Made by a program: the position numbers and the translations under genes. A DNA stretch of 64,000 nt. Origin: Leucobacter chromiireducens subsp. chromiireducens. GTDB lineage: Bacteria > Actinomycetota > Actinomycetes > Actinomycetales > Microbacteriaceae. Numbering within the stretch: the first letter of the stretch is position 1; the number at the start of each line of letters is the position of its first letter. Positions 29,378-37,055 of the stretch are shown here, one piece after another. The DNA lies in NCBI RefSeq assembly GCF_016758255.1, contig NZ_QYAD01000002.1, positions 372,001 through 436,000 on the forward strand, written 5' to 3'. The notes under the pieces are model-generated. The model saw only the letters and a program-made list of their open reading frames with translations. It did no database searches and was not told the origin of the DNA.

Positions 29378-29383
29378 TAGTTT
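29378..29383 (+). promoter_or_regulatory. possible -10 element for a leaderless ispE transcript
   Basis: TAGTTT fits the actinobacterial -10 consensus TANNNT and ends 6 nt before the ATG at 29390. No Shine-Dalgarno sequence lies between them. This spacing would place the transcription start at or next to the initiation codon, as in leaderless actinobacterial mRNAs. No good -35 is visible. Confidence 0.4.
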
Positions 29384-29389
29384 GTACAT

Positions 29390-30328
29390 ATGAGCCCGAT
29401 TTCGAAGCGCACGGTCACCGTGCGGGCACCGGGGAAGATCAATGTCTACTTCCGTGTGGGTGCGTTGCAGGAGGACGGCTACCACGACGTTGCCTCGCTC
29501 TACCAGGCGGTGTCTCTCTTCGAGGAGGTCACCGCGACCGCCGCTGACGATTTTACCGTGCGCTTCACCGGTCCAATCGACTCGAGCGAGCTCGCAACCG
29601 ACCATTCGAACCTCGCGATCATTGCCGCGCGCCGGCTCGCCGAGCACACCGGCTACACGGGCGGGGTCGCGCTCACCATTCTGAAGCGGGTGCCCATCGC
29701 GGGCGGCATGGGCGGCGGCTCCGCTGACGCCGCCGCGACCCTTGTTGCGTGCGATGAGCTGTGGGGTACCGGCCTCGGACGCGCGGGCCTGCTGCCACTT
29801 GCCGCTGAGCTCGGCGCAGATGTGCCGTTCGCGCTCGAGGGCGGCACTGCCGTCGGTACAGGCCGCGGTGACGAGCTCAGCCCCGCGCTTGCGAAGGGCA
29901 ACTTCCACTGGGTGTTGGCGCTGTCCGATCTCGGGCTCAGCACTCCGACGGTGTACGGCACGCTCGACCAGCACCGCGACACGTACGCGGTCGACCTCGG
30001 GCCGCAGCCCGACCTCGTGAAGGTCGACACTGCGGTGCTACAGGCGGTGCGCATTGGGGACGCGGATTCGCTTGCCGACTCCATGCACAACGATCTGCAG
30101 GTCGCCGCGCTGAAGCTCGCCCCTGAACTCGCCGAGCTCCTCGAATTGGGCGAATCACGGGGTGCGCTCGCGGGCATTGTTTCCGGTTCGGGCCCCACCG
30201 TTGCGTTCCTCGTCGACGATGCGCAGTCGGCAGCCGAACTGCGCAGCCTGCTCGTGAAGCGCGGCATCCGTGCCCTCACGGTCACGGGTCCGGTGCCGGG
30301 CGCACGCCTCCTCGACTCGCAGCTCTAG
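29390..30328 (+). CDS. ispE: 4-diphosphocytidyl-2-C-methyl-D-erythritol kinase
   Basis: IspE is a GHMP kinase that phosphorylates CDP-methylerythritol in the non-mevalonate isoprenoid pathway. The 312-residue product has the N-terminal [13 protein letters not shown], the ATP loop [16 protein letters not shown] and the C-terminal [13 protein letters not shown]. It has no ribosome site and may be leaderless. It follows ksgA, the conserved order. Confidence 0.95.
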   Translation: MSPISKRTVTVRAPGKINVYFRVGALQEDGYHDVASLYQAVSLFEEVTATAADDFTVRFTGPIDSSELATDHSNLAIIAARRLAEHTGYTGGVALTILKRVPIAGGMGGGSADAAATLVACDELWGTGLGRAGLLPLAAELGADVPFALEGGTAVGTGRGDELSPALAKGNFHWVLALSDLGLSTPTVYGTLDQHRDTYAVDLGPQPDLVKVDTAVLQAVRIGDADSLADSMHNDLQVAALKLAPELAELLELGESRGALAGIVSGSGPTVAFLVDDAQSAAELRSLLVKRGIRALTVTGPVPGARLLDSQL

Positions 30329-30371
30329 GAATCCCGGGAATACTGCGCTCGCGGACGTGGTTGCACCGGAC

Positions 30372-31067
30372 GTGAGTGAAACGATCCGCGTAGATATTTG
30401 GTCCGACATCGCCTGCCCGTGGTGCTACATCGGCAAGCACCGCTTCGAGGCCGGCGTTGCCGCGTTTACGGCGGAGCACCCCGGCGTTGAGATTGAGGTG
30501 GAGAGCCACAGCTTCGAGCTGGCTCCGGATACCCCGCTCGACTTCCAGGGCAGCGAGATCGACTTCCTGGTGAAGCACAAGGGCATGCCCGTTGCACAGG
30601 TGGAGCAGATGCTCGGTCAGATGACCGAGATGGCCGCTGCCGAAGGCATCACCTTTGACTTCTCCCGCGTGAAGCACGCGAACACCCGTCGCGCGCACCG
30701 CGTCCTGCACCTCGCGAAAGCGGAGGGCGTACAGCCGGCAATGCAGGAGCGCTTGTTCCGCGCATACTTCGCGGAGGGGGCGGACATGTCGGACCCCGAG
30801 ACCCTCGCCGCGCTCGGTCAGGAGATCGGTTTGGACCCCGCCGCGGTGCGTACGGCACTCGATGACGAGGCGCTCGGCGCCCAGGTCGATGGCGACATCA
30901 CCCGCGCCCAGATGCTCGGCATCAGCGGCGTGCCGTTCTTCCTGCTCGACCAGAAGTACGGCGTTTCCGGCGCGCAGCCCGCTGACGCGTTCGCGAACGT
31001 GCTTGCACAGGTGCTGGAGCTCGGCCGTGCGGGCGAGAAGAACGAAGCCGCACCCGCCGACGCCTAG
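30372..31067 (+). CDS. DsbA-family oxidoreductase, FrnE type
   Basis: FrnE-like proteins are cytosolic thioredoxin-fold disulfide oxidoreductases. The 231-residue product has the active-site CPWC at residues 15-18, preceded by the family start RVDIWSDIA. The helical insert contains NTRRAHRVLHLAKAEG and the cis-proline loop is GVPFFLL. No signal peptide or membrane helix is present. The frame is open further upstream; GTG 30372 best matches the family start, GTG 30357 being the alternative. A small Cys-rich protein gene follows by 36 nt. Confidence 0.9.
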   Translation: MSETIRVDIWSDIACPWCYIGKHRFEAGVAAFTAEHPGVEIEVESHSFELAPDTPLDFQGSEIDFLVKHKGMPVAQVEQMLGQMTEMAAAEGITFDFSRVKHANTRRAHRVLHLAKAEGVQPAMQERLFRAYFAEGADMSDPETLAALGQEIGLDPAAVRTALDDEALGAQVDGDITRAQMLGISGVPFFLLDQKYGVSGAQPADAFANVLAQVLELGRAGEKNEAAPADA

Positions 31068-31103
31068 ACCGCGATCCCGTTTCCACACCCGCTGAGAGGA
31101 CAC

Positions 31104-31289
31104 ATGATGACTGAGACCACGAAGACGACCCCCGCCGAAACCGCTGCAGAGACCGCTGCTCAGACGAACCCGGCCGCGGGACTCGAGAGCGCCGCGAGTT
31201 TCGCGGACGCGGAGACCCGCGAAATTCTGAACCTGCTGGGCGACAGCGAGGCCGGCGGTTCCTGCTGCGGCGGTTCCTGCTGCATCTAG
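31104..31289 (+). CDS. 61-residue protein with a C-terminal Cys-Cys repeat, unknown function
   Basis: I do not recognise this gene. The first 45 residues are rich in Thr, Ala and Glu, with a helical FADAETREILNLLGD stretch. The last 11 are GGSCCGGSCCI. All four cysteines are here, in two CC pairs. At DNA level the tail is a perfect 15-bp tandem duplication (31254-31268 and 31269-31283). GAGAGG at 31094-31099 supports ATG 31104 or, with better spacing, ATG 31107. It follows the FrnE oxidoreductase by 36 nt. A metal-binding or redox-partner role is plausible; a modified peptide is possible, but no maturation enzyme or exporter is adjacent. Confidence 0.75.
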   Translation: MMTETTKTTPAETAAETAAQTNPAAGLESAASFADAETREILNLLGDSEAGGSCCGGSCCI

Positions 31290-31306
31290 CGCTCCGCAGC
31301 GTGCGA

Positions 31307-33097
31307 CTACTTCGCCTGGACTCCGAATAGTCCAGAGCCATACTTGGTGAGCACTCGGTAGGCCTCGCCGAAGGTCTCAGGCGGGCTTTCCCGCTCCGTT
31401 GCCGTACCAAACTCATGCAGGAGGAGCCCGATCAATCCGCGCGCGGGCGGACTCAACGGGCGCTCGGAGTCGACCTCTGCAGGGTGCGCCTCAGGGTTTG
31501 GCGGAACGTATGCTGGAACGGGCTGCGGCCAATCTGCGACATGCCGGGGAACGGGGCGGTTGAACGCCCCTCGGAGCGTGCGTGCGCCATGATCGCGCTG
31601 AGTCAGCGCTTCGATTCCGAAGCGCTCTGAAAGCGTGGCCGCGAGCGAACCATGGTGCATCTCCTCGGTGAAGACACTCCCGCGCTCGGTGTGTGCGGAG
31701 ACGATGATTGCGGGAACCCGGCAACCCAGCCTGTCAAAACCGAAACCCATCTCGCCAGCGCCGGACGCATCAGGAGGAGTCGCGCGGGGAGGCGGGACAT
31801 GGTCGTACGTTCCACCATGCTCATCGAAAGTGATGAGCAGCGCTGTGTTGAGATAGTTGGATCCTTGAGCCGCGGTCGAGTTTCGAATTGCGGCATACAC
31901 CTCGTTGACCAGCGCTTCGCCTGCCCGGACGTCTGAGATCGCGCCAGAATAGACGCGTTCACCGTCCTCGCTGCCCTCGCGGAGCCTCCCGACCGGTGGA
32001 TGGAAGTCGTTGTGGTTGAAGACCATGCGTGGTTCGACGAATGCGTACTCGGGGAGAGTCCCGTCTGCGACGTCGCGGTGGAACTGCGCCATGGTGGCGA
32101 ACCGCTCGGTTCGCCAGTACTTCCGTAGAACAGGCGCGTGCAGCACACCCGTGAAGGAGACCAGCTGCAGCTCATCGAAGTAAATGCGCCAGCTGAGTCC
32201 AGCGTCCTCCAAACGGGTGAACACCGTCGGGGTTGGTGCGGCATCGAGCCACTTGCGATATCCGCCGTTCAGCATGTTCGTCACAAAACCATGCGAGGTC
32301 GAAGCATGGAAAAAACTCCGGTTGCAAAACGTCTGGCTTGGCACAGCACAGAACCAGTGATCATACACACCGAACTCGCGCGCGAGCGTGGAGAGTACGG
32401 GCAGCATTTCGGGCGAGAACGACCCCATGATCTGGTTGCGCTCGCTCGCCGTGGGTGGGCGGCCGGTTCTGGTGCTGAAGTCGTGCTCGTAGTCGAGCAC
32501 GAAGCCGGACATGGTCGCGGGAGTGCCGGGCGGCGGTGCGTGGAAGGGCACGGTGAGGTCGGCAAGATCCTTGCCGCGATTGTGGTCGTCAATTCTGCCG
32601 AACAGCTGCGTATTGACGTGCGGATATTCTTCGCCGGGATCGGGATCAGGGCTGCCCATGATCTGATCAGTCGGGCCAGAGTAGACGTGCGCGGGCACGA
32701 CGGAGCCGTCCTCCGCGGTGTTGCTGTGGTTCGCAAAGGCGAGCCCCTCGAAAGACTTTCCCGGCGCGGGTGAGTCCGGCGAGTAGAGATATCCGAGGAG
32801 GTTGTCGAATGAACGGTTTTCACCCATGACCACGACAAGATGGTCGAAACCTGGTTCTGATCGAGGTTTCGGCCGCGCAAACCGCTCGGGGATATACGGC
32901 GAGCCTGGGTCAGGAGAACTTGCCGCGGATGTGATGGCGGCTCCTGCCGCTCCGCCCGCTGCAATTCCCGCGGCAATGGCGCCGCCCGTGCGGAGAAAGC
33001 CCCGCCGGCTCGTGAGCCGTGATTTCTCCGTCGGCGTGGCCTCTGGTCTCTCGGGCTCCGTCGGCTGTGGTGACCGCGGCTGTGGGGTCTCGCTCAT
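31307..33097 (-). CDS. exported phosphoesterase (phospholipase C / acid phosphatase AcpA superfamily)
   Basis: The product is 596 residues with a twin-arginine signal near residue 30 (SRRGFLRTGGAIAAG), so it is probably exported folded. The catalytic domain shows the family motifs HLVVVMGENRSFDNLLGY, the SFSPEMLPVL region, a YAFVEPRM block and LLITFDEHGGTYDHVPPP. These fit PF04185 enzymes such as bacterial phospholipase C and acid phosphatase. I start at ATG 33097, 18 codons inside the open frame, where AAGGAG precedes. Codon choice is visibly less GC-biased than its neighbours, a hint of transfer. It follows the lipase gene by 8 nt, so both are probably co-transcribed. Confidence 0.88.
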   Translation of the reverse strand: MSETPQPRSPQPTEPERPEATPTEKSRLTSRRGFLRTGGAIAAGIAAGGAAGAAITSAASSPDPGSPYIPERFARPKPRSEPGFDHLVVVMGENRSFDNLLGYLYSPDSPAPGKSFEGLAFANHSNTAEDGSVVPAHVYSGPTDQIMGSPDPDPGEEYPHVNTQLFGRIDDHNRGKDLADLTVPFHAPPPGTPATMSGFVLDYEHDFSTRTGRPPTASERNQIMGSFSPEMLPVLSTLAREFGVYDHWFCAVPSQTFCNRSFFHASTSHGFVTNMLNGGYRKWLDAAPTPTVFTRLEDAGLSWRIYFDELQLVSFTGVLHAPVLRKYWRTERFATMAQFHRDVADGTLPEYAFVEPRMVFNHNDFHPPVGRLREGSEDGERVYSGAISDVRAGEALVNEVYAAIRNSTAAQGSNYLNTALLITFDEHGGTYDHVPPPRATPPDASGAGEMGFGFDRLGCRVPAIIVSAHTERGSVFTEEMHHGSLAATLSERFGIEALTQRDHGARTLRGAFNRPVPRHVADWPQPVPAYVPPNPEAHPAEVDSERPLSPPARGLIGLLLHEFGTATERESPPETFGEAYRVLTKYGSGLFGVQAK

Positions 33098-33105
33098 GCT
33101 GCTCC

Positions 33106-34911
33106 TTATGACGTCGAAGGTACCTCGGCGGATGATTCGTCTGTTGTCCACGCAGTGCAGGTGCCCCTTGTCGGGGTCCCCGCCCAGCGATCCAGCGTCC
33201 AGGTGACGAGCTCGGTCGTGAGGGGCGAATCCGCCGCCACCAGGGACAGATGATCGAGCCCCGCGTATTCGCGGTACTCGAGCTCGGCGTCTGCCGCGCA
33301 GCGGTCAGCGACCCACTCGCGCTGCTGCTCTGGCCGTACGAGCGGATCCGCGAGCCCCTGAGCGACGAGCACCGGCGCGGGGAACGGGCCGGTGGGCGTC
33401 TGCTCGCGGAGCAATCGACCGAAGTCTCCCGCAAGCACGCTATCCGGGAAGATTTGGTTCGGCACCTGCGTGCCGCGAAGAATCGCGGCCAAAACGTCCT
33501 GCCCGTTGAAGCAGAGATCCTGGATCTTCTCGACGCCACGCGAGGATCCCGGGGTTAGCTCGGCAGCGAGGTCAAGCTCCGGGAAAAGCTCATTCCAGGT
33601 TGCCGCGATGTAGGCGGACACGGTCTTGCCCGTCGCCTCGTTCTTGTTCACCTCGGCCAAGCCGTACAGGTTTGCGGCAGGCGCGAAGGCGGCGACGCCC
33701 GCGATCCCAATCTCTGGTGCGTACTCTGCCGCAAGCTGCCCGGTCCAGAGCGCACCCTGCCCGCCCTGCGAGTGCCCCCACACGACCGTGTTGCTGGTGA
33801 GCGTAAGCTCCGTGAACTGATGCGCCGCACGCGCCGCATCGAGCACGTTGCGCGCCTCGGCCTCGCCCACCAGGTATGGGTGCGTTCCTGCGGTGCCGAG
33901 CCCGATGTAGTCGGAGGTCACCGCCACCCAGCCGTGCTCGGTGACCATCTGCTCAAGCGCTGCGCCAGCGCCGTCCGAAAACGGAGTTGCGCTGAGCGAC
34001 GGCGCGCACTTCGCCGCGACTCCGGTGGTGCCGTGTGCGATGGACAGGAGCGGGAGCGGATCGGAGCCGCGCTGCTTCGGCGCGATGATGGTTCCGCTCG
34101 AGAGCGCTGCCGTGCCGTCGGCGTTGGTGGTCGTGTAGAGCATGCGCCACGCCTCAGCGCCATGAGGCACGCCCTCGCTGAGGCGCTCGGTTCGCAGCAG
34201 CTGCCCGGGCTCTGTCGGCACGCTGTCGGGCGCCGCGTAGAACCGCCCCGGCTGGGGGAGCGGAACGCCGCCGAGGATCCACCCTGTGCCGAGCGCGAGG
34301 GCAACGGCGAGTACGAGCGCGAGCGCTGCCCCCGCAGTGCGCGACCAGCGTGCGAGCGCGCTGCGCGGCGCGCGTGGCCCCGGTGCGCGCTTCGTCAGCG
34401 CGAAAAACACGATCTGCAGCCCGAAGAACACAAGGAACGCGCCGGTGCCGAGGCGGAACACGGTGAGCGTCAGCACGGGCCACGAGAACGCGACGATGCC
34501 GAACACGACGCTTGCGAGCGCCCCAATGATGCTGGTCGCCCGGGAATCGCCGCCGTTGCGCACGACCTGCACAACCTGGAATATCCCGGAGCAGACGAGC
34601 GCCGCGCCGACCAGGAACGCCAGCCAGGGCGCGCCAGCGGTGGGCCAGAGCGCGAGGATCCCACCCACGACAACGAAGACGATGCCGAGTGCGCGGGCCG
34701 CCGCGCGGGTGACGCCGTCAAGTGTGGGGAAGAGGAGCGCCGCGGAGCCGATCAGTGCGAGACCGAGCCCTGTGACAATCGCGACCTGTTGCACGGAGAG
34801 CGGGGCGAGGATCAACACACCCCCGAGTGCGGCGGCGGCGAGGCCGATGAGCGCGCGTGCCGGGCCGGCGAGCGGCGCAAGGGCCTGGGTGATCCGAGTC
34901 CGAACGGGCAC
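33106..34911 (-). CDS. membrane-anchored secretory-lipase-family hydrolase with DUF308/HdeD-like N-terminus
   Basis: The 601-residue product joins two parts. Residues 1-215 contain about six or seven hydrophobic helices resembling HdeD/DUF308 proteins (LGIVFVVVGGILALWP, GIVAFSWPVLTLTVFRLGTG). Residues 235-590 are an alpha/beta hydrolase of the secretory lipase (LIP) family, with SSGTIIAPK, SIAHGTTGVAAKCAPS, the nucleophile elbow GHSQGG, and a LVAQGLADPLVRPEQ acid loop followed by a LDHLSL histidine. The hydrolase should face outside. The pairing suggests an acylglycerol-type esterase tethered in the membrane. The downstream exported phosphoesterase may act on the same lipids. Confidence 0.82.
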   Translation of the reverse strand: MPVRTRITQALAPLAGPARALIGLAAAALGGVLILAPLSVQQVAIVTGLGLALIGSAALLFPTLDGVTRAAARALGIVFVVVGGILALWPTAGAPWLAFLVGAALVCSGIFQVVQVVRNGGDSRATSIIGALASVVFGIVAFSWPVLTLTVFRLGTGAFLVFFGLQIVFFALTKRAPGPRAPRSALARWSRTAGAALALVLAVALALGTGWILGGVPLPQPGRFYAAPDSVPTEPGQLLRTERLSEGVPHGAEAWRMLYTTTNADGTAALSSGTIIAPKQRGSDPLPLLSIAHGTTGVAAKCAPSLSATPFSDGAGAALEQMVTEHGWVAVTSDYIGLGTAGTHPYLVGEAEARNVLDAARAAHQFTELTLTSNTVVWGHSQGGQGALWTGQLAAEYAPEIGIAGVAAFAPAANLYGLAEVNKNEATGKTVSAYIAATWNELFPELDLAAELTPGSSRGVEKIQDLCFNGQDVLAAILRGTQVPNQIFPDSVLAGDFGRLLREQTPTGPFPAPVLVAQGLADPLVRPEQQREWVADRCAADAELEYREYAGLDHLSLVAADSPLTTELVTWTLDRWAGTPTRGTCTAWTTDESSAEVPSTS

Positions 34912-35042
34912 GTGCGTTCCTCTTTCTTCGGCGCCCGGGTCGCTCCGGGAGGGGCCTGCCGCGCAGGGCGACGCTCCTAGCGTAGTGGCGGGCGCGCAGG
35001 GTGCGGGGGATCCTCATCGAACTGAACTACGCTGGAGGGGTT

Positions 35043-36896
35043 ATGGCACATCTTCTCGGGGCTGAAGCCCTCCACCTCGAAGTTCCGACCAAGACCGTGT
35101 TCGACTCGGTGACGCTCGGCGTCGCTGAGGGCGACCGGATCGGTATCGTCGGCCGCAATGGCGACGGCAAGTCGAGTCTCCTCATGATGCTCGCAGGACG
35201 CCGCGAGCCCGACAGCGGCAAGGTGACCGTCCGGGGCGGCACGACGATCGGGGTGCTCGATCAGGCGGATGTGTTTGATGCGGGTGAGACCGTGGGGCAC
35301 GCGATTGTGGGCGACCGCGTGGAGTACGAGTGGGCGGGCGACCCGCGCACTCGCGAGGTCATTGCGGGGCTGGTGTCCGATCTCGACTGGGAGGCGCCCG
35401 TCGACTCGCTCTCGGGAGGCCAGCGCCGCCGTGTGGCGCTCGCGCGTCTGCTCTCCGGTGACTTCGACATTCTCTTCCTCGACGAGCCCACGAACCACCT
35501 CGATGTTGAGGGCATCGCGTGGCTCGCCGAGCACCTGAAGCGCCGGTGGCCGCGGGGTCAGGGCGCTCTGCTCGTCGTGACGCACGATCGCTGGTTCCTC
35601 GACGAGGTGTGCAACACCACGTGGGAGGTGCACGATCGCATCGTGGAGCCCTTCGAAGGCGGCTATGCGGCGTACATTCTGCAGCGGGTGGAGCGCGACC
35701 GCCAGGCGGCAACCATTGAGCAGAAGCGCCAGAACCTCGCACGCAAGGAGCTCGCATGGTTGCGGCGCGGTGCCCCCGCACGCACCTCGAAGCCGAAGTT
35801 CCGCATCGACGCCGCAAACGAGCTCATCGCTGACGTGCCGGAGATTCGGGATCGCGTGTCCCTGCAATCGATGGCGGTAGCTCGACTCGGCAAGGAGGTC
35901 GTCAATCTGCTCGACGCGGGGGTGAGCTACGGCGATCGCGTGATCCTCGAGGATGTCGAGTGGCGGCTCGCGCCCGGTGAGCGCACCGGCATTCTGGGCG
36001 TCAATGGCGCGGGCAAGTCGACCCTGCTCGGGCTTATCTCGGGCACCACCGAGCCCACGAGCGGCTCGGTGAAGCGCGGCACCACCGTGAAGGTCGCCAC
36101 GCTCACGCAGCGCCTCGACGAGCTCGAGGAGCACTTGAACGAGCCGGTTCGCACGGTGATCGGGCGTCTCCGCTCGAGCTTCACGGTGGGCAGCGGCTCG
36201 AAGGCGCAGGAGCTCACGCCAGGCCAGCTACTCGAGCGCATGGGATTCTCGAGCGCGCAGGTCTCTACGCCCGTGAAGGATCTCTCCGGTGGCCAGAAGC
36301 GGCGCCTCCAGCTGCTCCTCATCCTGCTCAACCAGCCGAACGTGCTGATCCTCGATGAGCCCACAAACGACCTCGATACGGACATGCTTGCCGCGATGGA
36401 GGATCTGCTCGACTCGTGGCCCGGCACCCTCATCGTGGTGTCGCACGACCGGTACTTCCTCGAGCGGGTCACCGATCAGCAGTACGCCATTTTCGATCGC
36501 ACGCTGCGTCACCTCCCTGGCGGGGTCGACCAGTACCTCGAGCTGCGTGCGGCCGAGGAAGCTGCGAAGCGCGATGCCGCGGTGAGCGGGGGGAGCGCGG
36601 CAGTGAGCGCTCCGGCCGCGAGGTCCGCGGCATCACCCAGCGCGGGATCGGCTCCGGCCGCCGCCCCGAAGCTCGGCGGTTCCGAGCTGCGCGCGGCGCA
36701 GAAGGAGCTGTCTGCGGTGGAGCGCAAGATGGAGAAGCTGCAACAGCAGATCGTGAAGGATCGGGATCGGCTCGCAACGCTCGACCAGAGTGACTACACG
36801 CTGCTGAACGCGGAGATGGCGAAGATCGCGGCGCTCGAGGCCGAGGTAGGCGAGCTCGAAGAGAAGTGGCTCGAGCTGTCCGAAGAGATCGGCTAA
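35043..36896 (+). CDS. ABC-F family ATPase (Uup-like)
   Basis: ABC-F proteins have two ATPase domains and no membrane part, and act on ribosomes. The 617-residue product has GRNGDGKSS, LSGGQRRRVALAR and ILFLDEPTNHLD in domain 1, and GVNGAGKST, LSGGQKRRLQLL and VLILDEPTNDLD in domain 2. An Ala-rich linker leads to a C-terminal coiled coil of about 75 residues (ELRAAQKELSAVERKMEKLQ), as in Uup/EttA relatives. GGAGGGG precedes ATG 35043. A housekeeping translation or DNA-repair role is more likely than drug resistance. Confidence 0.9.
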   Translation: MAHLLGAEALHLEVPTKTVFDSVTLGVAEGDRIGIVGRNGDGKSSLLMMLAGRREPDSGKVTVRGGTTIGVLDQADVFDAGETVGHAIVGDRVEYEWAGDPRTREVIAGLVSDLDWEAPVDSLSGGQRRRVALARLLSGDFDILFLDEPTNHLDVEGIAWLAEHLKRRWPRGQGALLVVTHDRWFLDEVCNTTWEVHDRIVEPFEGGYAAYILQRVERDRQAATIEQKRQNLARKELAWLRRGAPARTSKPKFRIDAANELIADVPEIRDRVSLQSMAVARLGKEVVNLLDAGVSYGDRVILEDVEWRLAPGERTGILGVNGAGKSTLLGLISGTTEPTSGSVKRGTTVKVATLTQRLDELEEHLNEPVRTVIGRLRSSFTVGSGSKAQELTPGQLLERMGFSSAQVSTPVKDLSGGQKRRLQLLLILLNQPNVLILDEPTNDLDTDMLAAMEDLLDSWPGTLIVVSHDRYFLERVTDQQYAIFDRTLRHLPGGVDQYLELRAAEEAAKRDAAVSGGSAAVSAPAARSAASPSAGSAPAAAPKLGGSELRAAQKELSAVERKMEKLQQQIVKDRDRLATLDQSDYTLLNAEMAKIAALEAEVGELEEKWLELSEEIG

Positions 36897-36902
36897 CAGA
36901 CC

Positions 36903-36932
36903 GCACCGCTGCGCAACTGTGCACAGCGGTGC
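36903..36932 (+). terminator. terminator after the ABC-F gene
   Basis: GCACCGCTG (36903-36911) and CAGCGGTGC (36924-36932) form a perfect 9-bp stem, 7 nt after the ABC-F stop codon. No T-run follows. Confidence 0.6.
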
Positions 36933-37055
36933 AGGGATGTGGGGCGCGGCTAGCGCTTGTTCGCGGTGCGTTTACCCGGGCGACACCGGTCGACCCCCTG
37001 CGAGTGGATGAATGATGGGGCACCTCGGTGCATCTCCCCATCTGAAAGGACATCC

